From Oncomelania hupensis (Eukaryota; Mollusca; Gastropoda; Littorinimorpha; Pomatiopsidae): DNA of 64,000 bases. Shown here piece by piece: positions 23,126 to 36,186 of the stretch; within the stretch, counting starts at the first letter, position 1; each line of letters begins with the position of its first letter. The stretch spans positions 161,312,814 through 161,376,813 of the forward strand of contig CM072511.1 of assembly GCA_036898135.1 (NCBI GenBank). The letters are read 5' to 3'. The notes beneath the pieces are model-generated. The model was not told where the DNA came from. It made no database searches and was given only the letters and a program-made list of their open reading frames with translations. The position numbers were made by a program, and so were the translations under genes.

Positions 23126-25800
23126 TTAGCAGTGGGAGAGTTTCATTGTTTTTCTCAGTCCTTTCTGTTTTCCAACAATAAGTTGCTTAGATCTGTACTC
23201 ATCCATCATTACCCTGCATTTATGGTGAGCCCTAATCTTGTAATACAAAGTCAGAAACTGCTCCAAAATATACATTTTATCATCATCACTGTCCACTTCG
23301 GATTCACAAGTCAGATCATAGAAATATGTTGCAATATCAGTATTTCCAGTGCACAGACTGAGAAAAGATGCTGTGGTGCACTGATCAGGACAGCAGTGAG
23401 CTCTATATGCTTGCTCTATGTTTACTGTGAGTGTTTTTACAGATGATTTAACATAAATTAACCCACCCCTGTCATGCATAGCAGTGAGGCAATCTGTGTC
23501 TGGTTCTTCAATTTCTGTATTCATTTTTAGTGTTTTCAAGATTTTTATGTGACAGTCATTTACGTTTTTGTACTTCTTAACTTTAGTTTCAATTTTCCGT
23601 ACTATGCTGCCAGCAATATAATTCAATATGTCCTTTTCCCTGTCTGTAATGATTGAAGTTACAGATGTAGGTGTTGTAAGAAACTCATCTTTAAGATAAT
23701 TCACATGTACAAGTTTTTCAAATGTATTCAAAGCTACATGAAAGCATACAGCAATTGGCATGTTTAGTATTTCAGCCATGGATGGTATATGCTGTGCACA
23801 TGTTGTGTGAAACTTGGCCCATGCCTTTTCTGCACTCGATCCAGGCAGCTTAGTTCTGTGCCCCAGGCAGGGATTTAAAAATTGCAGCTCATGGGTCAGC
23901 AGTTCCTGGGCTGTAAATAAAATTTTTTTATTATTAATATTTTTGGACAATAATTTTTGAATTCCCAGTTAAGTTCTTTAGTCCGTTGAGAACGATTGTA
24001 GATACCAAATAAGCAAAACAGATTCTGTTTCAGATGTTGGTCTTGATTAAATAGAGGGGGATGGGGGGGGGGGAGGGGGGAGAAATTATATACACACCAT
24101 CATTTCCCTAAGATAAATGGATGCCAACAACTACAAGATATATATATTATATATAGTAGTTGTAGGTATCCATCCATCTTCGAGAGATGATGGTGTACTT
24201 CTGAAAGAGTGTCATCATTAGTGGAACCACAAGGCCGTGGGGGATCAAGTGTTGTTCTGCAGCAGACCCAATAACAAGAAGTAATTATTGTTTGTATTTG
24301 TGAAATAAAGGTGAGTGGATTTTTCATCAGACCAGTACATTTTTAAAACCACTAGCATTTATATGTTGTTTTTTATTTTTGCATTCCTGTATAAGAGATG
24401 AAAACATACCTGTTTGACTGCCAAAGCAATCTTTCATTTCAGCTGGAAGGCACTCATCTCCTTTTATTTCTTGTAGTACTTCACCAACAATACTCAAAGT
24501 AACCTGCACATATGTAGTGTAGCATATTGTAAGAGTGCATTGCAATACTTCAACATTAAACAGCACATTCCTCTTCTCTAAGTCTACTTGTAATCTGCTC
24601 AATCAAAACTATTATAAATTCTTATGGGTTTTTGTATGGGGTGGAGTGGTTTCGAAAAATATATATGGTGGTTAGTATAATGTTCAAGTAATTATTTATA
24701 TTAGGCATACATGTATGTATGTTAGCATTTTACTTTAATGTTTGTAGGTTGTGGGCTAGGTACAACTTGCAATGGTACACAAACAGTCTATATAGCTAGG
24801 CCTACGCACAAACACATGTAAGAGAATGGTGAATTTACCAAAACACGAGAAGGTTGACATTTTTCTCTGGAACCTGCAGACGAAGTGGATGCTGTCTCTG
24901 CCTCCACCGTCTGCTCATCAGTAATATCAGTTTCCTGCAGCATTACATACAATTAATACAAAAAAAGAAACACACTGACACTTAGACAGTGAATTATTGT
25001 AGGCCTAGCAATAATATAAGTATCAAGTATGTATCACACATAGTACTGCCACTTGCAGTACTCAGTAGGGATAGTTTGGGCCCATTTGAGGTCCCTTCAA
25101 TTATTTTGGGTAATTCTGCATAATAGGGTCTTCACGTTTTTAACTGTAGACTTAGGGTTAGGTGTAATGTTAGTTATAGTTTTTAGATTAAGGTTAGCAA
25201 TATCCTGAATTATATATATATGGTTAGTGCCAGTTACTATTACAGTATTAGTAAAACTACTAAAATACTAACCCTACCTACCCCAAATTCAGCTGTGACT
25301 GCCCCTACCCCCTAGCCTAACTCATAGAAAAAACCCATAGACCGTATAACATTTTTTCTTCTTGGGTAGAGCAGTCACAATCAATACAACGTACGTTGAT
25401 TCATCTGCTGCTGTAACCTGTATTTTGCAGGATTACCTTAGACTTAGTTATTATGAACTGTGTCGCCTACATTCGTCTTACTGCTTATTTAAAAAAAAAC
25501 AGCAACAAACAAACAAAACGCACACATACACGAACAATTAGGCAGACAGTTGAGTTGTTTTTAAATTCGCATCTTGCTTTATTTGTCGGTGGTTAGCTGA
25601 GTCTGCGATTTCGTTTTGACTCGACTGTTTGTTTTGCTTTTCACACAATTTCAGTCATGAGGGTATATTAAACCGCCGAGAACCACATTTACGGTGCCTG
25701 TCCACTACAGCTTTGCTTTAGTTAAAACACTACAACTTATTTCAAAAGATGAAGCACAACAAACACTTACCTCTATAATTCTGTCGATCTCAACTTCCAT
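23126..25800 (-). CDS. Four-exon gene of unknown function, transposase C-terminus-like
   Basis: Four exons join in one frame across three GT-AG introns, giving 334 codons. Exon 1, 25800-25771 (MEVEIDRIIE, donor GAG|GTAAGTG). Exon 2, 24934-24839 (acceptor CTGCAG|G, donor TTG|GTAAAT). Exon 3, 24503-24410 (acceptor TGTGCAG|G, donor ACAG|GTATGT, phase 1). Exon 4, 23910-23126 (acceptor TTTACAG|C; stop TGA/TAA-type at 23126-23128). The N-terminus is acidic and Ser/Thr-rich. Motifs in exon 4 are NYIAGSIVRKI (about residue 170), HDRGGLIYVKSSV (about 219) and a basic LYYKIRAHHKCR (about 295). I recall YIAG...K and RGGL patterns of this type from the C-terminal parts of P/THAP-like transposon proteins, but this is memory, not a search. 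There is no THAP finger and no RNase-H domain. Intact splice sites and frame argue for a functional or recently functional, possibly domesticated gene. Confidence 0.75.
24114..24180. repeat. Inverted repeat (hairpin) in intron 3
   Basis: CAACTACAAGATATATATA faces TATATATAGTAGTTG across a few bases, with outer arms GGATGCC / GGTATCC. Could be a small foldback element or an AT-rich cruciform. Confidence 0.7.
25110..25290 (-). repeat. Short dispersed repeat in intron 1 of the four-exon gene
   Basis: Related to 12675-12845 (see there). Lies inside intron 1 (24935-25770). Confidence 0.45.
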
Positions 25801-26044
25801 TGTTTTTGTCTGGAACGGAAGTCAGGTTTGCAGGCTGCGAGACAATTGGCCCGTTTTAATACCTCGGAAGAGGCTTACCGCGCAGTCGGCTTTTCAGTTG
25901 GCTCTCTCTTTACTATAAGCTCTATGATCCATCCTACTTCAAAACTTAAAGAGTTCATGAGTGGTTGCGATGTGGGAATGGGGGTGAGTGTTTGTGTGTG
26001 CGCGCGCGCCTATATGGGAGAGGAGGAGGGGGAGGGGGATGTGT

Positions 26045-26170
26045 GAACAGAGAACACACATTTGAACAGAGCAGAAAATTTAAGCAGAGAAGAAAATTTA
26101 AACAGAAAATTTGAACAAAGCTGTAAAGTTGAACAGAAAATGTTAACCTAACAAACAAGTTGAACAGAAC
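26045..26170 (+). repeat. Degenerate short tandem repeats (GAACAGAAAATTT-like)
   Basis: Seven to eight loose copies of a 12-18-bp unit around GAACAGAAAATTT. Confidence 0.7.
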
Positions 26171-26217
26171 AATGTGTTGTCATTTTCCAGCCTGCAGGGT
26201 GTGTGGGAGGGGAGGGG

Positions 26218-26248
26218 ATTGTGTGGGTGGGTGTGGGTGTGTGTGTGT

Positions 26249-26288
<40 letters not shown>

Positions 26289-26440
26289 ATGCGTGGGTAG
26301 GTAGGATTGGACGGGGAAGGAGAGAGAGGGGGAGGGCAAATTTTTACTAATTTGAAAGTGTATCATGATGCCTTAGGTAACATTAACAATGAAACCATTC
26401 ACTCCCAGCTCCTGCTGTTTTGTAAAGGAACTCTGCAGTC

Positions 26441-26516
<76 letters not shown>
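26218..26516 (+). repeat. (GT)n and (ACT)n microsatellites
   Basis: (GT)n with GGG interruptions at 26218-26287 and (ACT)n at 26434-26514. The ACT array ends five bases before the LTR target duplication. Confidence 0.95.
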
Positions 26517-26518
<2 letters not shown>

Positions 26519-26523
26519 ATTAG

Positions 26524-27124
26524 CGTTACGTTGAAACGCAAAGGATAGTATGTCTGAAACGCGCACGATAGATCTAATCATTTCGCTTTGCAAAGTATTC
26601 AATAATAGAATTTATTTACCTTTGATTTGAGTTTGCATTGTTGTTAGAAGAAGCTTTGTATAACGTTGATAATTTTCGTTGGTCGATATTATTGGAGAAT
26701 TCTCTAGATTTGCGTGTTTACTGTCGATAGAAACTTCCCGATAATTGTAGAAGTTTGAGAACGTTCCTGGAATGTGAAGGAAGATGTATGACGTATGTCG
26801 GTGATGACGAAGTCTAAAGCGATTGGTTAAATTGCGTCATTCTCGATTATTCCAAGGTGTTCTGGGGATGAGAAAGGCTATATATGTGCCGCACCGTTTC
26901 AAAGAGAGAGTGTTGTTGTAAAAGTGTGAAAAGGCGATTGTATGCAGTTGTTGATGTGTGCTGAATAAAAGTGGAAAACTTCATACGTTGACTCTGTGAC
27001 TTGTATGCTGATTGAACGGGTTGCGTGGATAAATGAATCCGAGTTTACACCTATCAGGAAAATTCAAGCATTGGGGCTGAATCAACTACTGATAGAAAAA
27101 CACCAACATCCAATGAGTGTAACA
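26524..27124 (+). mobile_element. Solo LTR, family LTR1, perfect target duplication
   Basis: 601 bp, CGTTACG...GTGTAACA (first T mutated to C), flanked by ATTAG at 26519-26523 and 27125-27129. High similarity to 8065-8673, including the TATA region (CTATATATGTGCCGCAC, near 26877) and AATAAA (near 26965). Because each copy has its own duplication, the two are independent insertions, not the two ends of one provirus. Confidence 0.95.
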
Positions 27125-27324
27125 ATTAGTCCCATGACTATTTGGGAGACCGGGTTAATGCAGTCCGTAAAGCTCGAAACTCCTGTTCCAGATATCAGTG
27201 TCACAGAGCACAATGCATGAGTGGTGCACACTGGAACAACAAACAAAAAAACCAAATGTCTCTTTCAAAAGTACGATTTTGAAATAAATCGATACATTCA
27301 TTTGTGTACGTATGGGAATGATAG

Positions 27325-28290
27325 CTTCACGGTAAAGTAGTGGCCACACATGACTTACGTTTTACGGCTTATGCATTGGGTCGGAGGTAGTGGCGCCATG
27401 TTTGTTACGGCCCGGTTCGAATTTATAAAGGTGTGTAGATGTGTAATTTCACTATTCACTCCAACAATGCACTTTCCCATGACGATGTCATGTACTCTTT
27501 CACGATTTGACCATAATATGAAACAATTTTACTAAGATCGACACGCAACAAATTTGAATATATTTGTAACAAATTTGAATATGTGTAATCATGAAATGTT
27601 TTCTTTACTAGAAAAGACAGTGTATCATGATAATAACATTAAAAATATATCTATACTAAATTGTTCAAGACCACTTTCTAAATTAATATATAAATTAAGA
27701 ATGAACGCATGGAGCACTAAATACTCAGTTGATGTTAAATGTATATGTAATACAAGTTTATCAGTACATCACCTTCTCTTTGAATGCTCAGTTTTAAGAG
27801 ATATATTTAAAGTAAATGGACATCTTAGATTATTGCATAACTGAATATGGACATTCTGTAGACATGGTTCTATATCATCCAAATGTTACAGACATTGTGA
27901 AAGTTATTGCTAAATCTCCTGTTGGTAGACTTTTATAGACTGTTTTGAAATTATGTTGTTAAATAGTTAAAGTGTTTTAAAAGTTACTTTTTCAATGTCT
28001 AATATCACCTAAATGTGTGAACAGACATTAAATTAAAGATTGATTGATTGATCGACACGCAACAAATGAATCCCTCTGCCTTACCTCGCCAAGTCGTGTG
28101 TAGAAGACAACATTTATTTATTTATTTATTTTATTTAACTTCTATTCGCATTTGTGATAAAAGACAACATGTGTTGCATGTAATCATACAAGGGAGGAGT
28201 GTAAATTGGTCTCTAAACTCATGACGTCACACTCTCGCTTCTGATTGGTCCTCATAAACCCGGCTTAGGTATTTTTGCAGAAGAAATCAA
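27325..28290 (+). repeat. Dispersed repeat R5, copy 1, interrupted by a LINE
   Basis: Apart from the 27554-28049 insertion and one target duplication, this aligns in reverse with 56595-57060. Shared blocks include ACGTTTTACGGCTTATGC, CACGATTTGACCATAATATG, CTCGCCAAGTCG and GACGTCACACTCTCGCTTCT. Class unknown. Confidence 0.8.
27554..28049 (+). mobile_element. 5'-truncated LINE with 18-bp target duplication
   Basis: Flanked by GATCGACACGCAACAAAT at 27536-27553 and 28050-28067. The coding remnant (to a stop at 27842-27844) contains KLRMNAWSTKYSVDVKCICN and VHHLLFECSVL, the Cys/His zinc-knuckle-like end of LINE ORF2 proteins. It finishes in (GATT)n at 28036-28049. Only the last ~95 codons are present, so it was truncated at insertion. 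Confidence 0.93.
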
Positions 28291-28339
28291 ACATGCGCTA
28301 TCCTAGTGAAATTTTACGTTAGCTAGTAAGCAAGGAAAC

Positions 28340-28340
<1 letters not shown>

Positions 28341-28412
<72 letters not shown>

Positions 28413-28884
28413 TTATTTTGAAAAGCGCAATTCAAACATAAAATGCTTCACAAAGCGCTTGATCACACGCAGCCACACACAGATACACACGCATAATAAA
28501 TCTATTATGCATTTAAAAACAAGACAACATGTAAACCTAGTGAAGGTAACAAACCAACACATAAAAGTATAAAATCAGTCAATCAATCAATCAACTTATA
28601 AAATAAATGAGTAATTTCAAAGAAAAAATTTAAGAGAGGGACGTTAATACCAAAAGAGGCAGATTAACAATGCCTCATCTAAGATGTAAAGTGTAAATGG
28701 TGGTGAAATACAGCAGTTTTAAAAGTAGAATAATCGTTGAATAACTAAACATCGTTACAACATATAACAGGCCAGATGAAGAGAATAAAAGCTTGTGTAA
28801 TGGCATTAATCTGGTTTAAAAAGAAAACATATTTGTGATTCACATAATAATAGAGACAACACCAATAACAACAACAACAACAAC

Positions 28885-28963
<79 letters not shown>

Positions 28964-28965
28964 GC
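28341..28965 (-). repeat. (AAT)n tracts with retroposon 3'-end sequence
   Basis: (TAA)n at 28341-28411 and (AAC)n/(AAT)n at 28868-28963. Read in minus, GCGCTTTTCAAAATAAA runs straight into the first tract, the usual look of a retroposon 3' end with a microsatellite tail. The sequence between the tracts is AT-rich with no gene. Confidence 0.75.
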
Positions 28966-31035
28966 AGTTCTAATTTCATTTACAGTGAAAACAAGTTAAG
29001 ACGGATCAAATGTTATTTAAAAAGCAAAACAATTTTAAGACAAGTACACGCATACGCACATGAATCCACATACACACGCATTCACTCAAACATTCACACA
29101 CACACATTCACACTCACACACACACTCACACACACGCACACACACACATTTCAGATGTCAGCGCGACAGGGTGTCCGCAAGGGAAGATGTTCTACAGGTG
29201 TAAGCGGAAGAGATAGGTTTTCATTTGGGCTTTGAAAGAGTCAAGAGATGGAGATTGGCGAAGGCTGCATGGGAGTTTGTTCCACAGGGTAGGAGCATAG
29301 ACGGAAAAAGCTCTCTTGCCAAATGTTTCAAGAGAGTAGCGAGGAACTGTCAGAAGAGAAGCGTCTTAAGAGCGAAGAGTGCGGGTTGGCTTGTAAGGGT
29401 TGAGAAGTTCAGAGAGGTAGACAGGAAAATGTTGGTCATGAAGAGACTGATAGCAAAGAGAGGCAACTTTGTAGTCAACTCTGGCTTTCACTGGCAGCCA
29501 GTGAAGAGCAGTCAGAGCGAAAGTGGCGCTAGTGCGTCGGGATTGTTGGAGCACCAGCCGAGCGGCATGGCTCTGAATGCGCTGAAGTTTTTGAAAATTG
29601 TTGTTAGGAAGACCAGCCAAGAGAGAGTTGCAGTAGTCAAGCCGAGAAAGGATGAAGGAGACGGCAAGCTTGTTGGCAGAATCAACAGAAAGATATTGGC
29701 GGATTTTGCTGATACGACGAAGATGGAAATTCAGAGATTTGCAGAGATTGTTGATGTGAGATTCCATGGACAGACTCTCATCTAGATGTACACCCAGATT
29801 TCGAGCAGAAGTTGAGAAAGGGATAGAGTGATCATTGACTTGCAGAGAGTGTGTCGAGAGCTGGCGGAGCTTGCTGTTGGTACCAATGGCGATGACTTCA
29901 GTTTTATCATCATTCATCTTCAGCTTGTTTTCTGCAATCCAGTCTGGGACATAGCTGATGCAGCGCGACAAATCACCAGCTGGGGATGTCGGCTGGAGGA
30001 GCGGAGTTGTGAATTTGAGAGTCATCAGCAAAGAAATGGTACAGATGATCGAAAGTTTTGATGATTGAGCTGAGAGGTTGAGTGTACATGATGAAGAGGA
30101 TAGGACCAAGAACAGAACCCTGTGGAACTCCAAACCTCAGAGGAAAAGAAGAAGACTGAGTGCCATTGACAAGAACAGATTGAGTGCGGTCAGAAAGGTA
30201 TGAACGGAACCAAGCCAGAGCCGTCCCAGTGCAGCCAAACACCGACTGGAGTCGTGCACAAAGAATGTCATGGTCTATAGTGTCGAAGGCTGCGGATAAA
30301 TCCATTAGCGTCAAAATGGACACCCGGCCTCGGTCAGCTGCCATGAGCAGATCGTTTACTACACGCAGCAACGCGGTCTCAGTGCTGTGGCTCTTTTTGT
30401 AGGCTGACTGAAACGGCTCGAGCAGGTTGTGGGTCTGGAGATGAGAAAGGAGTTGAGAGAGAACGATTCGTTCAAGAACTTTAGAGAGGAACGGAAGGTT
30501 GGAGACAGGTCGGTAGTTTTTCAGTATTTCGGGATCGAGAGTAGCTTTTTTTCAGAAGAGGAATGATGAGAGCATGTTTGAACGAAGGAGGAACAGAACC
30601 AGACTGGAGTGAAGAGTTCATGATGGAGGTGATGACAGGCAAGAGATCATCAAGACATTCATAGAAAAACTTGTAGGGCAGAGGGTCGGGAGAGCAGGAT
30701 TTCTTGGGCATGTTGAGAATGACTTTTTCAACTTCGTCAATGGTGACTGGTTGAAATGCACAGACAGGAATCCCAGAGAAGCTCGGCAAGTTGGCAGCAC
30801 CCGCAGTATGAGGAACGGCATCCAGACTTTTTCGGATGTCCTCAATTTTGTCTACGAAAAACTCGCCAAACCTCTCTGGAAGACTCTCAGGAGGGATGGT
30901 TGAAGGAAGCGCCCCGCTGGCAGCCACACCCATCAGTTCGTTGCTCAAGCGGAAAAGTTCACGCGAGCTGTTTGACTCGGCGATCCACATCTGGACAAAA
31001 GATGTCTTGGCGCCACGGACAATATAGGAATTTAT
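28966..31035 (-). pseudogene. L2/CR1-like LINE, 5'-truncated and frameshifted
   Basis: RT domain in three frames. Frame 1 (30990-30555): RELFRLSNELMG to VPPSFKHALIIPLLKK. A frame change in the T7 run at 30546-30552 follows. Frame 2 (~30540-29985): LKNYRPVSNLPFLSKVLERI, LMDLSAAFDTIDHDIL (motif A), FGVPQGSVLGPILF (motif B) and YHFFADDSQI (motif C). A frame change near 29990 follows. Frame 3: WIAENKLKMNDDKTEVI, NLGVHLDESLSMESHI, LDYCNSLLAGLP, LHWLPVKARVDYK, FGKRAFSVYAPTLWNKLP, to a stop near 29190. The endonuclease is absent. This differs from the RT at 16888, so at least two lineages of the L2/CR1 group are present. The 3' end probably lies at the (ATT)n tract near 28963. Confidence 0.9.
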
Positions 31036-31555
31036 AAGCGTAACTCAAGTGTGGCCGGGTGCTTCAGGCCAATGGGGTGGGCCTTGAAATTCTAAAAAAC
31101 ATAGGATAGCAACGGAAGAGTGTATGGTAGACACAGTTGCTTGTTTGTATACCATATATGGAGGCCTAAACGTCAAAACTCAATTATTCTTTTGTTTACT
31201 GCTTCGAGAAAGTCTAGGACGAACAGGTACATTCTGACCACTCCCTTTTTAACCCTTCCCCGACCCTAAACTGATGGACAATATACTGACAGGAGCTAAT
31301 TGTTCTATGTCACAACGACCCAGAGCCTCTGTCTGCTTAGAGCTTCCTCTGTCACGCACTTAGTTCTCAACAACTAGACTGGGCCCTTCCTATACAGACG
31401 GTGCCTGCGCTTCTCTCAATTATAGTGATTCTTCCAATACATTATTCCACAGACAAAGGTGTTGGGTTTTTTTAATTTGTTTTTTTTTCCTTCTTTTTTT
31501 TGTTTTGTTTTTCTTTTTAGCGCAATGAACATGATTTTTTTGTGTGGAGACCTCG
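31036..31555. other. No gene seen
   Basis: Unique sequence with T-rich runs near the end. Nothing recognised. Confidence 0.4.
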
Positions 31556-31641
<86 letters not shown>

Positions 31642-31642
31642 T
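31556..31642 (+). repeat. (ATC)n microsatellite
   Basis: Nearly pure ATC repeat, about 29 units. Confidence 0.97.
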
Positions 31643-31689
31643 TGTTGTTGTTATTGATGTTTATGTTGTTGTTGTACTTCTTCTTTTTC

Positions 31690-32145
<456 letters not shown>

Positions 32146-32247
32146 ACCCGACATTTGGCTAGTTCTGACTATTTTACAATAAGTACAAGACAACAGTTCC
32201 TGCCACAGGTTCCCGTATTTGGATACGAGATTCTCTCTGTACAGGGC

Positions 32248-32875
32248 TGTTACACTCCGTTTGATGATGGTGTTTCTATCAGTAGTGGATTCAGCCCCAA
32301 TGCTGAAGTACTGATGAGTGTAGCTCAGATTCGTTTATCCACGCAACCCGTTCAATCAGCATACAAGACACAAAGTCGACGTATGAAGTTTTCCACTTTT
32401 ATTCAGCACACATCAACAACTGCATACAATCGCTCAATAGATTTTCCACTCTCAAATTTTACTTTCCAACTCACTATCAACAACAACCAACCTTTTTTAA
32501 CAGTGCCGCGCTTATATAGTCTCTACATACTCGGGAACAAACGAGAATAATCCTACATGAAAAACCACAACCAATCAAAATTAATTTCATCATCACGTGA
32601 CTCACGTCATACAACCTCATTTAGAATGGAAGCTTCCATGGTAACCAACAGAACAATCCACACGCTTCGATCGATAGTAAACAACCAATTCCCGAAAATT
32701 CTCAAACAATATCGACCAACTAAAAACACCAACGCTACACAAAGCCTCTACTAATAACAACGCAAAATCAAATCAAAGATAAATACACTCTATTACTGCA
32801 TGCGTTGCAAAAATAAAACGAACAGATCTATCGCGCGCGCGTCACACATAATATCATGCGCGTTTCAACGTAACA
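32248..32875 (-). mobile_element. Solo LTR, family LTR1, perfect target duplication
   Basis: 628 bp on the minus strand, flanked by AGGGC at 32243-32247 and 32876-32880. On the plus strand the landmarks read in reverse: GATTCAGCCCCAATGCTGAA, TTTATTCAGC (polyA signal), CTTATATAG (TATA), TCACGTCATA (CRE-like) and GCGCGTTTCAACGTAACA at the end. No internal sequence. Confidence 0.95.
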
Positions 32876-32904
32876 AGGGCACGCCCCTCTCTATTATGCT
32901 TAAT

Positions 32905-33085
32905 GTAGAGATGACACGCTATTCCTTTGTGTTGTGTTATATCAATGTAGAGACGGCACACGCTATTCCTTTGTGTTGTGTTATATCAATGTAGAGACGG
33001 CACTCGCTATTCCTTTGTGTTGTGTTATATCAATGTAGAGACGGTACACACATTTCTCTCTGTTAGGTGACATTAGTGTGGAGAA
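32905..33085 (+). repeat. 44-bp tandem repeat, about four copies
   Basis: Units share CTATTCCTTTGTGTTGTGTT and ATATCAATGTAGAGACGG. The outer copies are the most diverged. Confidence 0.92.
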
Positions 33086-33561
33086 GAAAAGTAGCCCCTT
33101 TCTCTTTTCTGTTATATTATTTTAGAGAAGACGCGCTCTCTAATACGAGCGCCTATCGTTCTGGCTAACTGTGAATATGCGATAGGCCAAAGACAATACT
33201 GAAGACTTCACATCCAAACTGACAATAGCACATTGTCTTGTTGTCTTACAAGTGTTCGAGTAGGAGTGTTTTGTATGGGTGTAAAAAACAAATAATCGAC
33301 AGCCATGCTCGTCACAATAAACGCAAAACACAAGTGCCTGCTATTTTGTTATAGCTAGTTGTTTTCTCTCGCCATTATTGTCGTCTACTTTACTGCACGC
33401 CCGTCTTAGAGTTGTTCCCCTTCATACTTTCGTGTTTGGTTAATTCTGTTTCGTTTACAAGAGTATCACGAAGACACTACTGCATGTAGGCATATACTGT
33501 CAGACATATATACTCAAGCTCTCGTGCGCACACACCCACACGCACACACACACAAGTGCAC

Positions 33562-33621
<60 letters not shown>

Positions 33622-33814
33622 TCACTCAAACACAAACAAGTTTTGAAAAAAATTTAAAAAAAAATAAAAAAAATCAATCTACCGCATTTTTTTGCTTGTG
33701 GGTAATGGGAGTACTTGCTGCAAATGGCAACAATTCAAACATGTGCACACGGTGTTTCACCTCTTGTCGTCTTTTGAAGTGAAACTAAGACCTACTACAC
33801 AACGAAAGCGATGC
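33086..33814. other. No gene seen; contains (CA)n
   Basis: (CA)n at 33528-33618 and A-rich sequence at 33640-33675. No coding domain. Confidence 0.5.
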
Positions 33815-34065
33815 CCAAGTTGCAGCAAATGTAGCTAAATAATGTAGAGCTTTGGCAACAAATGTAGCAATGTCACAAAAACTGTAGCGAACTGTAGTGA
33901 ATGGTGCCTTGTAGCAAGTAAAGTAGCAGTTTAGCGAATGCAGCAGTTTGGCAACTGTAGCAATAACTTTTGTTTAGGAAATAGCGCAAGGTATCAATTT
34001 AGCGAATATAGCAATGTAGCAAGTGTGGTAGCAATGTAGCAAATGTTGCAATGTAACACAACAAG
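33815..34065 (+). repeat. Degenerate TGTAGCAA-type repeat
   Basis: The octamer TGTAGCAA and close variants (TTTAGCGA, TGTAGTGA) recur more than fifteen times at irregular spacing of 8-20 bp. Probably an old decayed short tandem array. Confidence 0.75.
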
Positions 34066-34904
34066 GATGGCAAAGCGCAGCCCATGATTGCCTCTGCGTG
34101 GCGATACCAAATGTTGGACACACTTCTCGATGAAGAAGACGTTATTAAAACAACTAACCAACCAAATGTCAGATGCAGATCGGCATTCTGTGTTTGATAC
34201 CTTTACTCTATGGATCTTGGGCTCTAGAGAAAAATTGGATTACAACAATTCACACTGGAGAAACGTCATGTTCCCTATGAGGCTGTAAAAAAAATATCCC
34301 TTTCACCTAATAGACGTTTTTTTTTTATGAGGTGGTCAAAACAAAGGACTTTTTTCTAATCAAAACACAGCAAAAGATCTTCTTTTGTCATAAACCTATT
34401 CACAAAGTGGACTTGTTTTCTTTTGTCATAACACACCAACAGGCTTTTTAAAATTTTTATTTCTTAGTTGTGTGTTTTACCATAGAGCAAAAATGTTGCA
34501 AGACCACCACAAAACCAGCAAAAAAGGCTGGATCACTAGCAATAGAATAACCAACCACTAGGCAGCGTTTCTTACAATGTCCACGTCTGAGATCTCGTCC
34601 ATATCTCCAGGAAAAAGTGTGCTATGGTCGTAAAAAAACAACAAATCCCCGTGTTATTGCGAGACAGGAACACAACTAGCTCTGTCGATAGAGCGGCACT
34701 CGTTATCGTGTTCTAGACAGTCGCAAGTTTCATCCAAAAGAAAGGTTTTTGTTTTTCAACGTGACGGATATGCGAAATCGTGTTTTAGACCTTTAGTGCT
34801 TAGCAAAGTATTACACGATTTGGGTGCCTGTAGTGTATAAACGGCATAACAGTAACGGTCTGCACTATAGAGGACCCGATAACCAAATAATACTTACTAA
34901 TACT
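34066..34904. other. No gene seen
   Basis: Unique AT-rich sequence. A weak tRNA-like stretch at 34675-34735 could be a decayed SINE head. Confidence 0.4.
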
Positions 34905-35877
<973 letters not shown>

Positions 35878-36020
35878 GCGTGAGAGAGAGAGATAGAGGG
35901 AGAGAGGGTGGAGGAGAGAGAGGGTAGAGGAGAGAGAGTTGTCTTAACCTGAAAGCGAGAGAGAGAGTGACAGAGAGAGACACAGAGTCAGAGATAGAAC
36001 TGAGACAGACACACACAGGG

Positions 36021-36083
<63 letters not shown>

Positions 36084-36121
36084 CAGAGTCAGAGGTAGAA
36101 CTGAGACATACACACACAGAG

Positions 36122-36186
<65 letters not shown>

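Noticed and set aside
11668..23990. Inverted 13-bp match (TCAACGGACTAAA) as termini of a 12-kb element
   Set aside because: Matches of this length are expected by chance in 64 kb, and no further similarity or target duplication surrounds them.
8065..27124. LTR1 copies at 8065 and 26524 as the two ends of one 19-kb provirus
   Set aside because: Same orientation, but each copy has its own different 5-bp duplication and the DNA between holds unrelated genes, not gag/pol.
29225..29785. 186-codon plus-strand frame
   Set aside because: It is the antisense shadow of the L2/CR1-like RT on the minus strand.
34675..34735. Weak tRNA-like sequence
   Set aside because: Only a rough resemblance to A and B boxes, with no second copy or cloverleaf I can support.
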